Numbered from the stretch's first letter, positions 1 through 6,269 are shown. The stretch is 11,802 nt of DNA from JAWLBW01 sp041687475 (GCA_041687475.1 JAWLBW010000130.1:1-11802); one strand, 5' to 3'. Made by a program: numbers and translations. Notes: a model not told the origin generated them from the letters alone.

Positions 1-39
1 CGACGACGATCTGGCCCTCGCTGTCGATCTCGGTCGTCG
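1..39. other. Apparent 39-bp inverted segment bounded by a 7-bp inverted repeat
   Basis: CGACGAC (1-7) and GTCGTCG (33-39) are inverted repeats around a 25-bp spacer. The minus-strand sensor frame runs well through RRFDD (44-33) and then becomes un-GAF-like. The plus strand from base 2 reads DDDLALAVDLGRRIGA, the expected end of this same GAF domain. Flipping 1-39 in silico gives a minus-strand reading of RRFDDDLALAVDLGRR. Either a small inversion or a fold-back or assembly error at a contig end would explain this. Confidence 0.75.
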
Positions 40-1154
40 AATCGGCGCGCAGACTCGGCGGCTACCAGTACCATGGCGCCCAAGCGTACCTCGCGTGAAA
101 TCAGGGGTACGAACATGACCGCCTGCGGCCGAAGAACATCGAGCGCCTTGCGGTGTTCGGGGCGCGGAAACGCCTGTTCGAGTTCTTCGTGCCGAACGTC
201 GTTTCGGTACGAGGCCCTGCCCGAGTCCAATGCGTTTCGAATGGGCCGCACGGCTTCCGGCGACGGCGGATACTGCGGTACGGTCGCCAGAAACGCTTCC
301 TTTTCGGCGTTGACGTGCGCCGTCGCCTTGCGCACCAGTCGGCCGTTATTATCGAGCAGATCGATGAAGGCGTAATCGGCCAGGCGGGGCACCGTCAGCC
401 TGACAAGCGTGCGCAGATTGGTCTCGTAATCGAGCGAAGATGAAAGGGCGTTTCCGGCTTCGGCAAGAAAGAGCGCCCGCCACCGCGCTTTTTCGGCGGC
501 TGTGCGGCTGGCATCCAGGGTTTCCATGTCGCTGTTTACCCTGAGAATCATGGGACGGAACACGGCCACGCTGACGAAACCGAGCAACAGAAACATGGCC
601 GCGAGTTCATAGTGGTGCAGTTGCTTGAGCGCATCCTGGTTGCTCTCGATGCGGTGTTCGATGCTGACCGAAGCCGTATCGAGAGCGCTGACCAGCTGTC
701 CGGGTACGTTCAGCCTGGCGATTTCCTCGAGGTCTTCGTTATCGGGAGTCAACGCCGAATCGGGGGCTTCGGCCAGGTTGCCTGCCGCAGCCAGGTATCG
801 GTTGAGATTCGGTTCGAGAAAGTAGGGCGCGCGGCCGAGTAATTGCCGTGCCTGGGTAGGCAGCAGGCTTCCGGCGGCGCCGGAATCGGCCAGAATGGCG
901 CGGGTAGTCTGCTCCATCTGGGCGACGATGCGCTTCAGTTCGACCTGAATGGCATTTCGCTCAGTCGAACGGTTTTCGATAACAAGGCGGTGTGCCAGCA
1001 GACCAGTGCGCTGGGCGAGGGTCTTCTGTCGCGACACGTCAGCCGCGAGAACGGTAAGTTTTTCGATATTCTGCACCCGTCGCTGCTGCAGGAAATAGTT
1101 GGCGACGGCGAGGAAGACAAAAAGTACGAGCGCGACAACCACGCTGATCGTCAT
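1..1154 (-). CDS. Membrane sensor protein (PilJ/NarX-like input region + GAF), C-terminus outside window
   Basis: The frame is open from ATG 1154 to the window edge (about 384 codons), so the output domain (histidine kinase, GGDEF or phosphatase) is not seen. Residues 3-22 form a membrane helix. Residues from about 36 read ADVSRQKTLAQRTGLLAHRL, resembling the start of the type IV pili methyl-accepting/NarX-like sensor region (AGRQRMLSQR pattern), followed by helical periplasmic sequence. A second helix follows near residue 190 (MFLLLGFVSVAVF). A GAF domain then begins about residue 220, with SSLDYETNLRTLVRLTVPRL, ADYAFIDLLDNNGRL and VMFVPLISREVRLGAMVL. This GAF type commonly precedes histidine kinases. 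The last 13 codons do not fit the family and seem to lie in an inverted segment (see 1-39). ATG 1154 is the first in-frame start after the predicted promoter. Family assignment is solid for GAF and moderate for the input region. Confidence 0.85.
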   Translation of the reverse strand, partial: MTISVVVALVLFVFLAVANYFLQQRRVQNIEKLTVLAADVSRQKTLAQRTGLLAHRLVIENRSTERNAIQVELKRIVAQMEQTTRAILADSGAAGSLLPTQARQLLGRAPYFLEPNLNRYLAAAGNLAEAPDSALTPDNEDLEEIARLNVPGQLVSALDTASVSIEHRIESNQDALKQLHHYELAAMFLLLGFVSVAVFRPMILRVNSDMETLDASRTAAEKARWRALFLAEAGNALSSSLDYETNLRTLVRLTVPRLADYAFIDLLDNNGRLVRKATAHVNAEKEAFLATVPQYPPSPEAVRPIRNALDSGRASYRNDVRHEELEQAFPRPEHRKALDVLRPQAVMFVPLISREVRLGAMVLVAAESARRFDDRDRQRGPDRR

Positions 1155-1174
1155 GCGCGTTGCATGGGGTTCAT
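1151..1174 (-). CDS. Possible 7-codon leader peptide of the sensor gene
   Basis: ATG 1174 is preceded by GAGGG about 3 nt upstream, the only Shine-Dalgarno-like sequence in this leader. It encodes MNPMQRA, and its TGA overlaps the sensor ATG in the form ATGA. The sensor start itself has no visible ribosome site, so coupled translation from this mini-ORF is possible. This is an inference from spacing only. Confidence 0.3.
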   Translation of the reverse strand: MNPMQRA

Positions 1175-1193
1175 GCGCCCTCGGGTTTTCTGT

Positions 1194-1222
1194 ACGATAG
1201 CGCTTGCCGCCTGCGAAACCAA
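1194..1222 (-). promoter_or_regulatory. Predicted sigma70-type promoter of the sensor gene
   Basis: On the minus strand TTGGTT (1222-1217), a 17-bp spacer and TATCGT (1199-1194) give an expected transcript start near 1187. That is about 33 nt before the sensor ATG and upstream of the mini-ORF at 1174. Confidence 0.45.
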
Positions 1223-1278
1223 GTCTGAACCGTCGTCTTGCGAATGGTTGCCGGGGCGGGGGCGTCGGCAAAACCGCG

Positions 1279-1308
1279 TTGGTTTTCAAACGGCCGCTTT
1301 GGTATGCT
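1279..1308 (+). promoter_or_regulatory. Predicted sigma70-type promoter of the ZIP transporter gene
   Basis: TTGGTT (1279-1284), an 18-bp spacer and TATGCT (1303-1308) place the transcript start near 1315, about 18 nt before GTG 1333. The promoter is divergent from that of the sensor gene. Confidence 0.5.
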
Positions 1309-1332
1309 GAAAGTTTTACCCCGGCCATTTTT

Positions 1333-2079
1333 GTGCTCAGTGTCTCATACGCTTTCATTGCCGCCGCCGCCACGATGCTTGGCGGTATTCTCGTGGTGCT
1401 GGCTCACCGCTGGAGCTCGGCGAACCGCGATTACGTGCTCGCGTTTTCTGCGGGTATTCTGCTTTCGCTCTCGTTCCTGAGCATCATTCCCGAAGTCTTT
1501 CCCCGCAACGAGTGGGCGCCGTTGGTGTTGCTCGTCGGCTTTCTGCTCATGTACCTGTTCGAGCAGTTTGCCGTACCGCACCACGTTCATGAAGACGAAG
1601 TAACCGGGCACGCCCATGATCTGCGTTCCATGACGTGGATGGCCTGGGCCGGCCTGCTCATTCACTCGCTGATCGACGGGCTGGCGCTGGCCTCGAGCGC
1701 GGCCGTCGAAGACCACGACCTGCTGGCGTCGGTAACCTTCGGGGTCGTGCTGCACGAATTTCCCGAAGGCCTGGTGGCTGCCGCGCTCATCATGGCGCAG
1801 GGCGTAAGCGCCGCCCGTACGCTTCTGCTGACCGCCCTTGTGGCGCTGGCCACGCCGTTCGGGGCGGCAGTGGCGTCGCAGACCATTGACCTGCTGTCGC
1901 ATACCGTCGTTCAGAACACGGCCGAGTTACTCATGTCGCTGGCCGCGGGTACGTTCATTTACGTCGGCGCCGCCGACATGTTTCACCACTCGCACTCGCA
2001 GCGCAATCACCTTGCCATGCTGGCCTTCGTGCTCGGCATCATCGTTTACTCGGTGCTCGAGTACCTCGCCGGTCACTAG
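1333..2079 (+). CDS. ZIP-family divalent metal transporter
   Basis: Inner-membrane carrier expected to bring Zn2+ or a similar divalent metal into the cytoplasm. The 248-residue reading has about eight hydrophobic helices. The signature metal-site helices are visible: IHSLIDGLALA (residues 110-120, H111 and D115) and VVLHEFPEGLVAA (138-150, H141, E142, E145), a variant of the usual HNFPEG. A histidine- and acid-rich loop follows the third helix (HHVHEDE then HAH, residues 83-95), typical of the family. The open frame extends further upstream to 1204, but that part is not protein-like and precedes the predicted promoter. GTG 1333 was chosen because it directly precedes the first helix, and ATG 1374 is an alternative. 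No clear ribosome site is seen. Metal specificity cannot be read from the sequence. Confidence 0.88.
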   Translation: MLSVSYAFIAAAATMLGGILVVLAHRWSSANRDYVLAFSAGILLSLSFLSIIPEVFPRNEWAPLVLLVGFLLMYLFEQFAVPHHVHEDEVTGHAHDLRSMTWMAWAGLLIHSLIDGLALASSAAVEDHDLLASVTFGVVLHEFPEGLVAAALIMAQGVSAARTLLLTALVALATPFGAAVASQTIDLLSHTVVQNTAELLMSLAAGTFIYVGAADMFHHSHSQRNHLAMLAFVLGIIVYSVLEYLAGH

Positions 2080-2752
2080 CTCTTCGGCGACTTGACCGAG
2101 GGTCGCCGAAAACGAACCGGCTTCGCGCCGACCGCTCGAATCGCGATGCCCGGCTGTGGCTGCCCGCTGCGACCTGGTCGCGTCGGTAGCGGGCTTCGGC
2201 CTCGCGACGAATGGCCGGAAGCAAAAGCAGGCGTATGCCGATGATTCCGAAACGCGCCCAACGCCAATAGCGCATGAATCGTCGATGGGCAGCGGCGTCG
2301 GTTGCCTGGGCCCGGGTTTCGGTGTGAAGCCTGCATTCCTCGGGCCCTGAAGCTTCGACTTCCAGCGACCAGGCGATTTTGACCTGTTCGGGCGCTGCGA
2401 AGGTTCTGATATCGCCCGAGCGTGGCGTGAACCGTACATCGGCGCGCCAGGGTTGGCAGTTGGCGCCGGCCACAAACAGGTGCGGGGGCTCGTCGACCAG
2501 AATTCCCCAGCCCATGCGTCTCACATCGGTAAAAAGGCCATCCGACTTCCAGCCCTGCGCGTCGGCGGCGCCAAGCAGCAGCGCGCGCAGGCGAAAGGTG
2601 GCCCTGACGAGAAAGACCGACTGCATGTCGAAGACGCGGCAGGCTTCGTAAACAAAGGATGCCGGCGCCCGCACCGTGATCCGGTGATGTTCACGCACGT
2701 CGGGCGAGGGAAGGAAGGCGTCGAGGGGGCTCTGCCTGGTCTGTTCTGCCAT
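2039..2752 (-). CDS. SRPBCC/polyketide cyclase-like protein of unknown role
   Basis: The START/SRPBCC fold is suggested by VREHHRITVRAPASFVYEAC (about residues 19-38 from ATG 2752) and by alternating strands such as GWGILVDEPPHLFVAG. A C-terminal block RFMRYWRWARFGIIGIRLL leads into PAIRREAEARYR, resembling the end of related proteins (FxRYW...IRREAE). Such proteins bind hydrophobic ligands, but no substrate can be named. The start is uncertain: the frame is open to 2995, with in-frame ATGs at 2791 and 2752 and no convincing ribosome site. 2752 was chosen because the recognisable domain starts shortly after it. The last 45 or so residues are Arg/Ser-rich, run through a hairpin and overlap the convergent ZIP gene by 41 bp, so the natural end may differ. 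The gene lies downstream of cupin and MGMT on the same strand, 191 bp from the cupin stop. Confidence 0.68.
   Translation of the reverse strand: MAEQTRQSPLDAFLPSPDVREHHRITVRAPASFVYEACRVFDMQSVFLVRATFRLRALLLGAADAQGWKSDGLFTDVRRMGWGILVDEPPHLFVAGANCQPWRADVRFTPRSGDIRTFAAPEQVKIAWSLEVEASGPEECRLHTETRAQATDAAAHRRFMRYWRWARFGIIGIRLLLLPAIRREAEARYRRDQVAAGSHSRASRFERSARSRFVFGDPRSSRRRASDRRGTRAPSKR
2083..2110. terminator. Hairpin after the ZIP gene
   Basis: TTCGGCGAC (2083-2091) and GTCGCCGAA (2102-2110) form a perfect 9-bp stem with a 10-nt loop, starting 3 nt after the ZIP stop. No T-tract follows on the plus strand, so intrinsic termination is uncertain. The hairpin also lies inside the extended C-terminal frame of the convergent SRPBCC-like gene. 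Confidence 0.4.
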
Positions 2753-2943
2753 GAGATCGTTCGGGTATCCGTGAGGCACGCTGTACCTCATTGGAATCCG
2801 GACGTAGGCATCGCGCCAGCCTGACGGGCCTGCCGGCGACGGGGCTGCGTGGAAGCACCGGCGGCATGACCGTGCGGGCGGGGACGGTAGTCTCGGTCGG
2901 CGCAACTTGAGGCGACGCTGCTTGATGACCGTCTTCAAGGCCG

Positions 2944-3258
2944 CTACGAGTAGAAAACGGCCAGCCAGATGGTCGGTCGGTCGGGAGCGGTCCACGCGAC
3001 GCGGTGTTTCGTGTGCGCCGGAATGTTCAGGCAGTCGCCACGCTGCAGGGTCACTTCACGGCCGTCTTCGAATCCGATGGTGCCCGCGCCCTCGAGCACG
3101 ACGACCCATTCATGCTCGTCCTGGTCGTACCATCCCTCGGCAGGCGAAGTGTGGCCTTTGGATACGATACGTTCGATGCGAACGTTTGCGGCGCTGACGA
3201 TATCTTCGAAGACTTCGCGTTCGAGATTCGTGGGCAGGGAAGTAAAGAGATTGTTCAC
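2944..3258 (-). CDS. Small single-domain cupin protein
   Basis: The 104-residue reading from GTG 3258 covers a whole small cupin. It contains VRIERIVSKG (27-35), then SPAEGWYDQDEHEWVVVLEG (38-57), the first cupin motif in the variant form with H49/E50 rather than HxH. The second motif is GDCLNIPAHTKHRVAW (74-89) with H82 and H85. Proteins of this type are usually cytoplasmic and bind a metal, but no reaction can be assigned. The frame opens earlier at 3354, but that part overlaps the MGMT gene and is not cupin-like. GTG 3258 is 10 nt after the MGMT stop codon, so the two genes are probably cotranscribed. The ribosome site is weak. Confidence 0.8.
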   Translation of the reverse strand: MNNLFTSLPTNLEREVFEDIVSAANVRIERIVSKGHTSPAEGWYDQDEHEWVVVLEGAGTIGFEDGREVTLQRGDCLNIPAHTKHRVAWTAPDRPTIWLAVFYS

Positions 3259-3268
3259 GACGGCCCGG

Positions 3269-3859
3269 TCAGATCGTTGTTGCAGAGAACATCGCCGATT
3301 TTTGGTGGCCGGCGAGGGGCAGGGCATTCTGCGCGACCACCCGGTCCGAGGCATCGATGGTCCAGCCCTCGTGCCGCAGCAGGGCGCGCTTGACGGGTAA
3401 GCCGCAACCGAATCCGGTCAGCTTTCCGTCGGAGCCGACCACCCGGTGGCACGGTATCACCAGGCTGAGCGGATTGCGTCCGATAGCCTGGCCGACCGCC
3501 CGAACGGCGGCCGCGCGTCCGATGTCGGCCGCCACACGACCGTAGGTTTCGAGTCTTCGACCCGGCAAGCGGCGAAGCGCCAGCCAGACCTGTTGCTGAA
3601 ATGGGGTTCCACCCAGAAAGCGTACGGGCATATCTTCGAAAGCGTCGAGATTGCCCGCAAGGTACCTGCCCAGTCGTGCGCGCATGTCGGCCAGCTCGCG
3701 AGGTTCCGGAATCAAATCGTGGCGGCCGGCGAAAGCGGCGGCACGGGCACGGGCGTCGGGTCCCATGTCGGTATAGACCAGCTTACCCGCAAGGCCGAGG
3801 GCGACCACGGGACCGAAAGGGGCCTCGATGACATCGATTGTGCACGCTCGTTTATTCAT
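3269..3859 (-). CDS. ogt: Methylated-DNA--protein-cysteine S-methyltransferase (MGMT/Ogt)
   Basis: Suicide DNA-repair protein that transfers alkyl groups from O6-alkylguanine to its own cysteine. Numbering is from ATG 3859 (196 residues). The DNA-binding part has TPFQQQVWLALRRLPGRRLE (85-104) and Tyr106 in TYGR. VRAVGQAIGRNPL carries the arginine finger at R120. The active site SLVIPCHRVVGSDGKLTGFG has acceptor Cys137 in the PCHRV motif, and KRALLRHEG closes the domain. Length matches one-domain Ogt-type enzymes with a short N-terminal region. One oddity: the family GGL motif after the active site reads GCGL, with Cys152 at the usual glycine. GTG 3865 is an alternative start. ATG 3859 is preferred because a TATACT box ends 6 nt upstream, implying a leaderless mRNA. 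Cupin follows 10 nt after the stop. Confidence 0.95.
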   Translation of the reverse strand: MNKRACTIDVIEAPFGPVVALGLAGKLVYTDMGPDARARAAAFAGRHDLIPEPRELADMRARLGRYLAGNLDAFEDMPVRFLGGTPFQQQVWLALRRLPGRRLETYGRVAADIGRAAAVRAVGQAIGRNPLSLVIPCHRVVGSDGKLTGFGCGLPVKRALLRHEGWTIDASDRVVAQNALPLAGHQKSAMFSATTI

Positions 3860-3865
3860 GCACAC

Positions 3866-3871
3866 AGTATA
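3866..3871 (-). promoter_or_regulatory. -10 box of the MGMT gene, probably giving a leaderless mRNA
   Basis: TATACT on the minus strand ends 6 nt before ATG 3859, so transcription should begin at or within 1-2 nt of the start codon. No strong -35 is seen at 16-18 bp, and there is no Shine-Dalgarno site. Confidence 0.45.
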
Positions 3872-3965
3872 CCGACGTGAAAGTCTTCCGGGTAACGCAG
3901 CCGGCAGAGATTGCTGGGTAGCCTCCCGATGCTCCGACGCATGTCACGAAGGCCTTCGCCGCACC

Positions 3966-4586
3966 TCAGTGATAACCGGGCAGATGTCGCCGCAGCACGC
4001 TTTCCTCGTGGCGGGCGGTGTAGATGATCGAGAACAGAACGACGGCGAAGCCCAGCCAGCCCAGCTGCGAGCCGCAGGTAAGCACGATTCCGCCTGCAAA
4101 GAGAATGTTTCCCACGTAGTTGGGATGTTTCAGATAGCGGTAGGGTCCGCTGCGCACGATGCGGTGTTCACTGGTGACGCCGGCGTGCCAGGTGAAGAGG
4201 GGCCCCAATTCGCGCAGCGACCAGACTCGCAGGCCGGCGCCCGCAAGCACCAGCGCGAGCCCCACGGAAAAGGTGACCCCGTGAAATCGGGCATCCCAAC
4301 TGCTGAGCGGAAGCAGGCTCCAGAGTCCGATGAGCGCCAGTTTCCGCCAGACGGAGTCTTCGCCGTCCTTGATTTTCGGTGGCCACGGCTGCGTTTGCTC
4401 TTCGACTGCCGCGAGCACGCCCCAGAGAAGCGCAACGGCCAGCGGCCCCAGGGCGTCGGGCGACAGCCGCCAGTCATGGCCGATCAGCCAGGGCAGGGAA
4501 GACAGCAGAATGAGTACGCCGCCATTGGTGGCGAAGGTCAATGCGAGTTGCCCGTAACGGCGTGTGCGGCTATGCTGGTAAGGCAT
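3966..4586 (-). CDS. Isoprenylcysteine carboxyl methyltransferase (ICMT/PEMT)-like membrane protein
   Basis: A 206-residue membrane protein with about five hydrophobic stretches (about 12-36, 47-62, 82-96, 103-119, 158-191). The family's SAM-binding core is clear: VRSGPYRYLKHPNYVGNILF (144-163), followed by a helix and ARHEESVLRRHLPGY (191-205) with the conserved Glu pair E194/E195. Bacterial relatives methylate small lipidic, thiol or phospholipid substrates or have unknown roles, so no substrate is assigned. The protein stops right after PGYH, whereas relatives usually continue for several residues past this point. ATG 4586 directly abuts the divergent ATG 4587. No in-frame ATG follows within the N-terminal region, and no ribosome site lies before 4586, so the true start is uncertain. 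Confidence 0.8.
   Translation of the reverse strand: MPYQHSRTRRYGQLALTFATNGGVLILLSSLPWLIGHDWRLSPDALGPLAVALLWGVLAAVEEQTQPWPPKIKDGEDSVWRKLALIGLWSLLPLSSWDARFHGVTFSVGLALVLAGAGLRVWSLRELGPLFTWHAGVTSEHRIVRSGPYRYLKHPNYVGNILFAGGIVLTCGSQLGWLGFAVVLFSIIYTARHEESVLRRHLPGYH
4548..4576 (+). promoter_or_regulatory. Predicted promoter of the SAM methyltransferase gene
   Basis: TTGCCC (4548-4553), a 17-bp spacer and TATGCT (4571-4576) lie inside the first codons of the divergent ICMT-like gene. The expected transcript start near 4583 would leave a leader of only about 4 nt before ATG 4587. Confidence 0.5.
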
Positions 4587-5237
4587 ATGGACTACGAGAA
4601 GATTTACACCGAGAACTACTTCAGCGGTAAGGACTCCTTCTTCTACAAGATGACGGGCGGTTACCGCGATGTAAAGCGCTATTTCGACAACCTGGCGTCA
4701 GCCTATCGCCCGTGGTTTTCCGGCGGCGATCTTCTCGACGTAGGATGCGCCTACGGTTACCTGCTCGAACGCTTCCAGGGAAGCGCCAGGCTGTACGGCT
4801 ACGACATTTCGGCCCATGCCGTCGAAGTCGCCCGGCAGCGCCTGCCCGACATCGCCTTCGAAACCGGCAGCGCCGCCGACGGCCTTCCGTTCGCCGACGA
4901 ATCGTTCGACGGCGTCATGATGACCGACGTCATCGAGCACCTGACCCGTCCCGACCAGGAAAAAGCCGTGCGCGACATGGCGCGCGTGCTTCGACCCGGC
5001 GGCACGCTGTATCTCACGACGCCCAACCACAACTGGGTTCGCAAGGTCTTTTATGCGATACCCGACCGCATGGAACATCATGTCGGCATGATGCACGTCA
5101 ACGAGCTGAAGGCTTTCGTCGCTTCCTTCGGCCTTGAAGTGGTCGATGCCTGGTCATACCTGCACGGCCTCGTTCCGGTACGCCTGCCGGCGTGGCTGGG
5201 ACCCGAGGGCGCGCTGGTTGCCCGTAAGCCGGCCTAA
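4587..5237 (+). CDS. Class I SAM-dependent methyltransferase
   Basis: A 216-residue cytosolic methyltransferase of the Methyltransf_11/UbiG-like type. Motif I is LLDVGCAYGYLLERF (49-63), the acidic loop binding the SAM ribose is YGYDIS (70-75), motif II is FDGVMMTDVIEHL (107-119), and LRPGGTLYLTTPNH (135-148) forms the motif III strand. The N-terminal block YEKIYTENYFSGKDSFFYK (3-21) resembles methyltransferases of small molecules or sugars that begin with a YF.G tract, but the substrate is unknown. The frame is open upstream to 3828 through the antisense of two other genes; that part is not real. ATG 4587 fits the domain start and the promoter at 4548-4576; ATG 4572 is an alternative. The stop codon overlaps the stop of the convergent membrane protein within CTAA. 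Confidence 0.88.
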   Translation: MDYEKIYTENYFSGKDSFFYKMTGGYRDVKRYFDNLASAYRPWFSGGDLLDVGCAYGYLLERFQGSARLYGYDISAHAVEVARQRLPDIAFETGSAADGLPFADESFDGVMMTDVIEHLTRPDQEKAVRDMARVLRPGGTLYLTTPNHNWVRKVFYAIPDRMEHHVGMMHVNELKAFVASFGLEVVDAWSYLHGLVPVRLPAWLGPEGALVARKPA

Positions 5238-6094
5238 ACCGTCGTCGTCGCGTAGGCTCTTCGCGGGGCGCCCACGGCGCCGCCGAGCAACCCGGCCAGA
5301 AGCCCGATTGTGAGGGCTACCAGCAGCACCCACGCCGCGCCGGCGGTCACGTCGGTCACGTCGGCGGCGATTTCGCGCGCTTCCTGCCCGCTCGGAAGAG
5401 CCTCGCCCACCGCGGTCTGACCCTGGCGCACGAGATTCAAGGCTTCTTCCTGCGACAGCTCGGTATTTTCGGCGATGACGTTGGCAACCGCCTCGGCGTC
5501 TACGGCTTCGGCCTGTTCCTCAAAGGCCTGCGCCCCCTGTTCGGCCGCTTCTCCCGGTCTGTCGGTCGGCACCTGCGCGGCCTGTTCGGCCGCCTGCTCG
5601 GCGCTTTCTTCAATGGCCTGGGGCTGCAGCGCCGGCTCGCCGGTATCTTCGAGAATGCCTTCGATGGCGCCGCTCTGCTCACCCACTTCGGAAGCGGCCG
5701 TCTGCAGACCCTTGCCGGCCACCGAGCCCACCGTGCCGAGCACGCCGACCAGCATGTTGCCGGTCATGAACAGGGTAATGGCCAGAAAGAAGGCCCAGAC
5801 GACGGCGCCGTTCAGCGCTCCGTCGGTACGGGTGGGCGCCCCCGCCAGTCGCCCCGAGGCGAAGCCGCCTAGAAACATGCTGATGATGAGGCTGGCCACG
5901 AGCCAGATGACGGCGCCGGTGGCAAGACCCTCGAACGGATTCTGTGCCGTCGGGTCGAGGCTTGTAAACCCGAGCCCGAGTCCGAACAGGGTCAGAAGTA
6001 CCTGTGCGCCGAGGGCGATGAAGAAGCCACCGAACACGGCGCCCCAGCTTATACGGGTGCGAGAACGTCGTTCGACCCCTGCGATTTCAGCCAT
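5234..6094 (-). CDS. Integral membrane protein with a long acidic Glu/Ala/Gln-rich loop
   Basis: A 286-residue protein of unknown function. ISWGAVFGGFFIALGAQVLL (15-34) opens the first helix and resembles a group of bacterial hypothetical membrane proteins beginning RxSWGAVxAG. Helices two and three lie near 57-82 and 95-122, with GRLAGAPTRTDGALNG between them. Residues about 130-245 are soluble, acidic and rich in Glu, Ala and Gln (for example EESAEQAAEQAAQ), probably helical or coiled. A last glycine-rich helix is at 253-277 (WVLLVALTIGLLAGLLGGAV). The start is fixed by a strong AGGAGGTG site (6104-6097) 2 nt before ATG 6094. It may act in envelope or stress physiology, but nothing in the sequence shows that. 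It is divergent from the PilZ gene and convergent with the methyltransferase. Confidence 0.85.
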   Translation of the reverse strand: MAEIAGVERRSRTRISWGAVFGGFFIALGAQVLLTLFGLGLGFTSLDPTAQNPFEGLATGAVIWLVASLIISMFLGGFASGRLAGAPTRTDGALNGAVVWAFFLAITLFMTGNMLVGVLGTVGSVAGKGLQTAASEVGEQSGAIEGILEDTGEPALQPQAIEESAEQAAEQAAQVPTDRPGEAAEQGAQAFEEQAEAVDAEAVANVIAENTELSQEEALNLVRQGQTAVGEALPSGQEAREIAADVTDVTAGAAWVLLVALTIGLLAGLLGGAVGAPRRAYATTTV

Positions 6095-6183
6095 AACACC
6101 TCCTGCAGTGCTGCATCTTGGGTCAGCTTTGGTTCATGCGCGCATTTCGGCAAGCCAGACGGCAGACCCGGTCGGTGCTTGCT

Positions 6184-6213
6184 TTGACGGCGCACCGTGG
6201 GGCTGCGTATCAT
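6184..6213 (+). promoter_or_regulatory. Predicted sigma70-type promoter of the PilZ gene
   Basis: TTGACG (6184-6189), an 18-bp spacer and TATCAT (6208-6213) give a transcript start near 6220, leaving a leader of about 70 nt that carries the direct repeats. Confidence 0.5.
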
Positions 6214-6214
6214 A

Positions 6215-6269
6215 TACAGGCATTCAAGGTACAGGCATTTAAGCGTTGCTACAGGCATCAAGCGTTACC
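6215..6269 (+). repeat. Three tandem direct repeats in the PilZ leader
   Basis: TACAGGCAT recurs at 6215, 6230 and 6250. The second and third copies continue as TTAAGCGTT and CAAGCGTT, and the first as TCAAGG. Units are 15, 20 and about 20 bp long. They begin inside the promoter or transcript start region and extend to 23 bp before ATG 6292. They could bind a regulator as DNA or act in the leader RNA. Confidence 0.7.

Noticed and set aside
2753..2995. N-terminal extension of the SRPBCC-like frame up to 2995
   Set aside because: Sequence is Arg/Pro/Ser-rich, overlaps the end of the cupin gene and shows no domain similarity; in-frame ATGs at 2791 and 2752 lie nearer the domain.
3259..3354. N-terminal extension of the cupin frame
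   Set aside because: It overlaps the MGMT C-terminus and is not cupin-like; the domain starts right at GTG 3258.
3828..4586. Upstream extension of the SAM methyltransferase frame
   Set aside because: It lies antisense to the ICMT-like gene and the MGMT start, has no domain-like sequence and precedes the predicted promoter.
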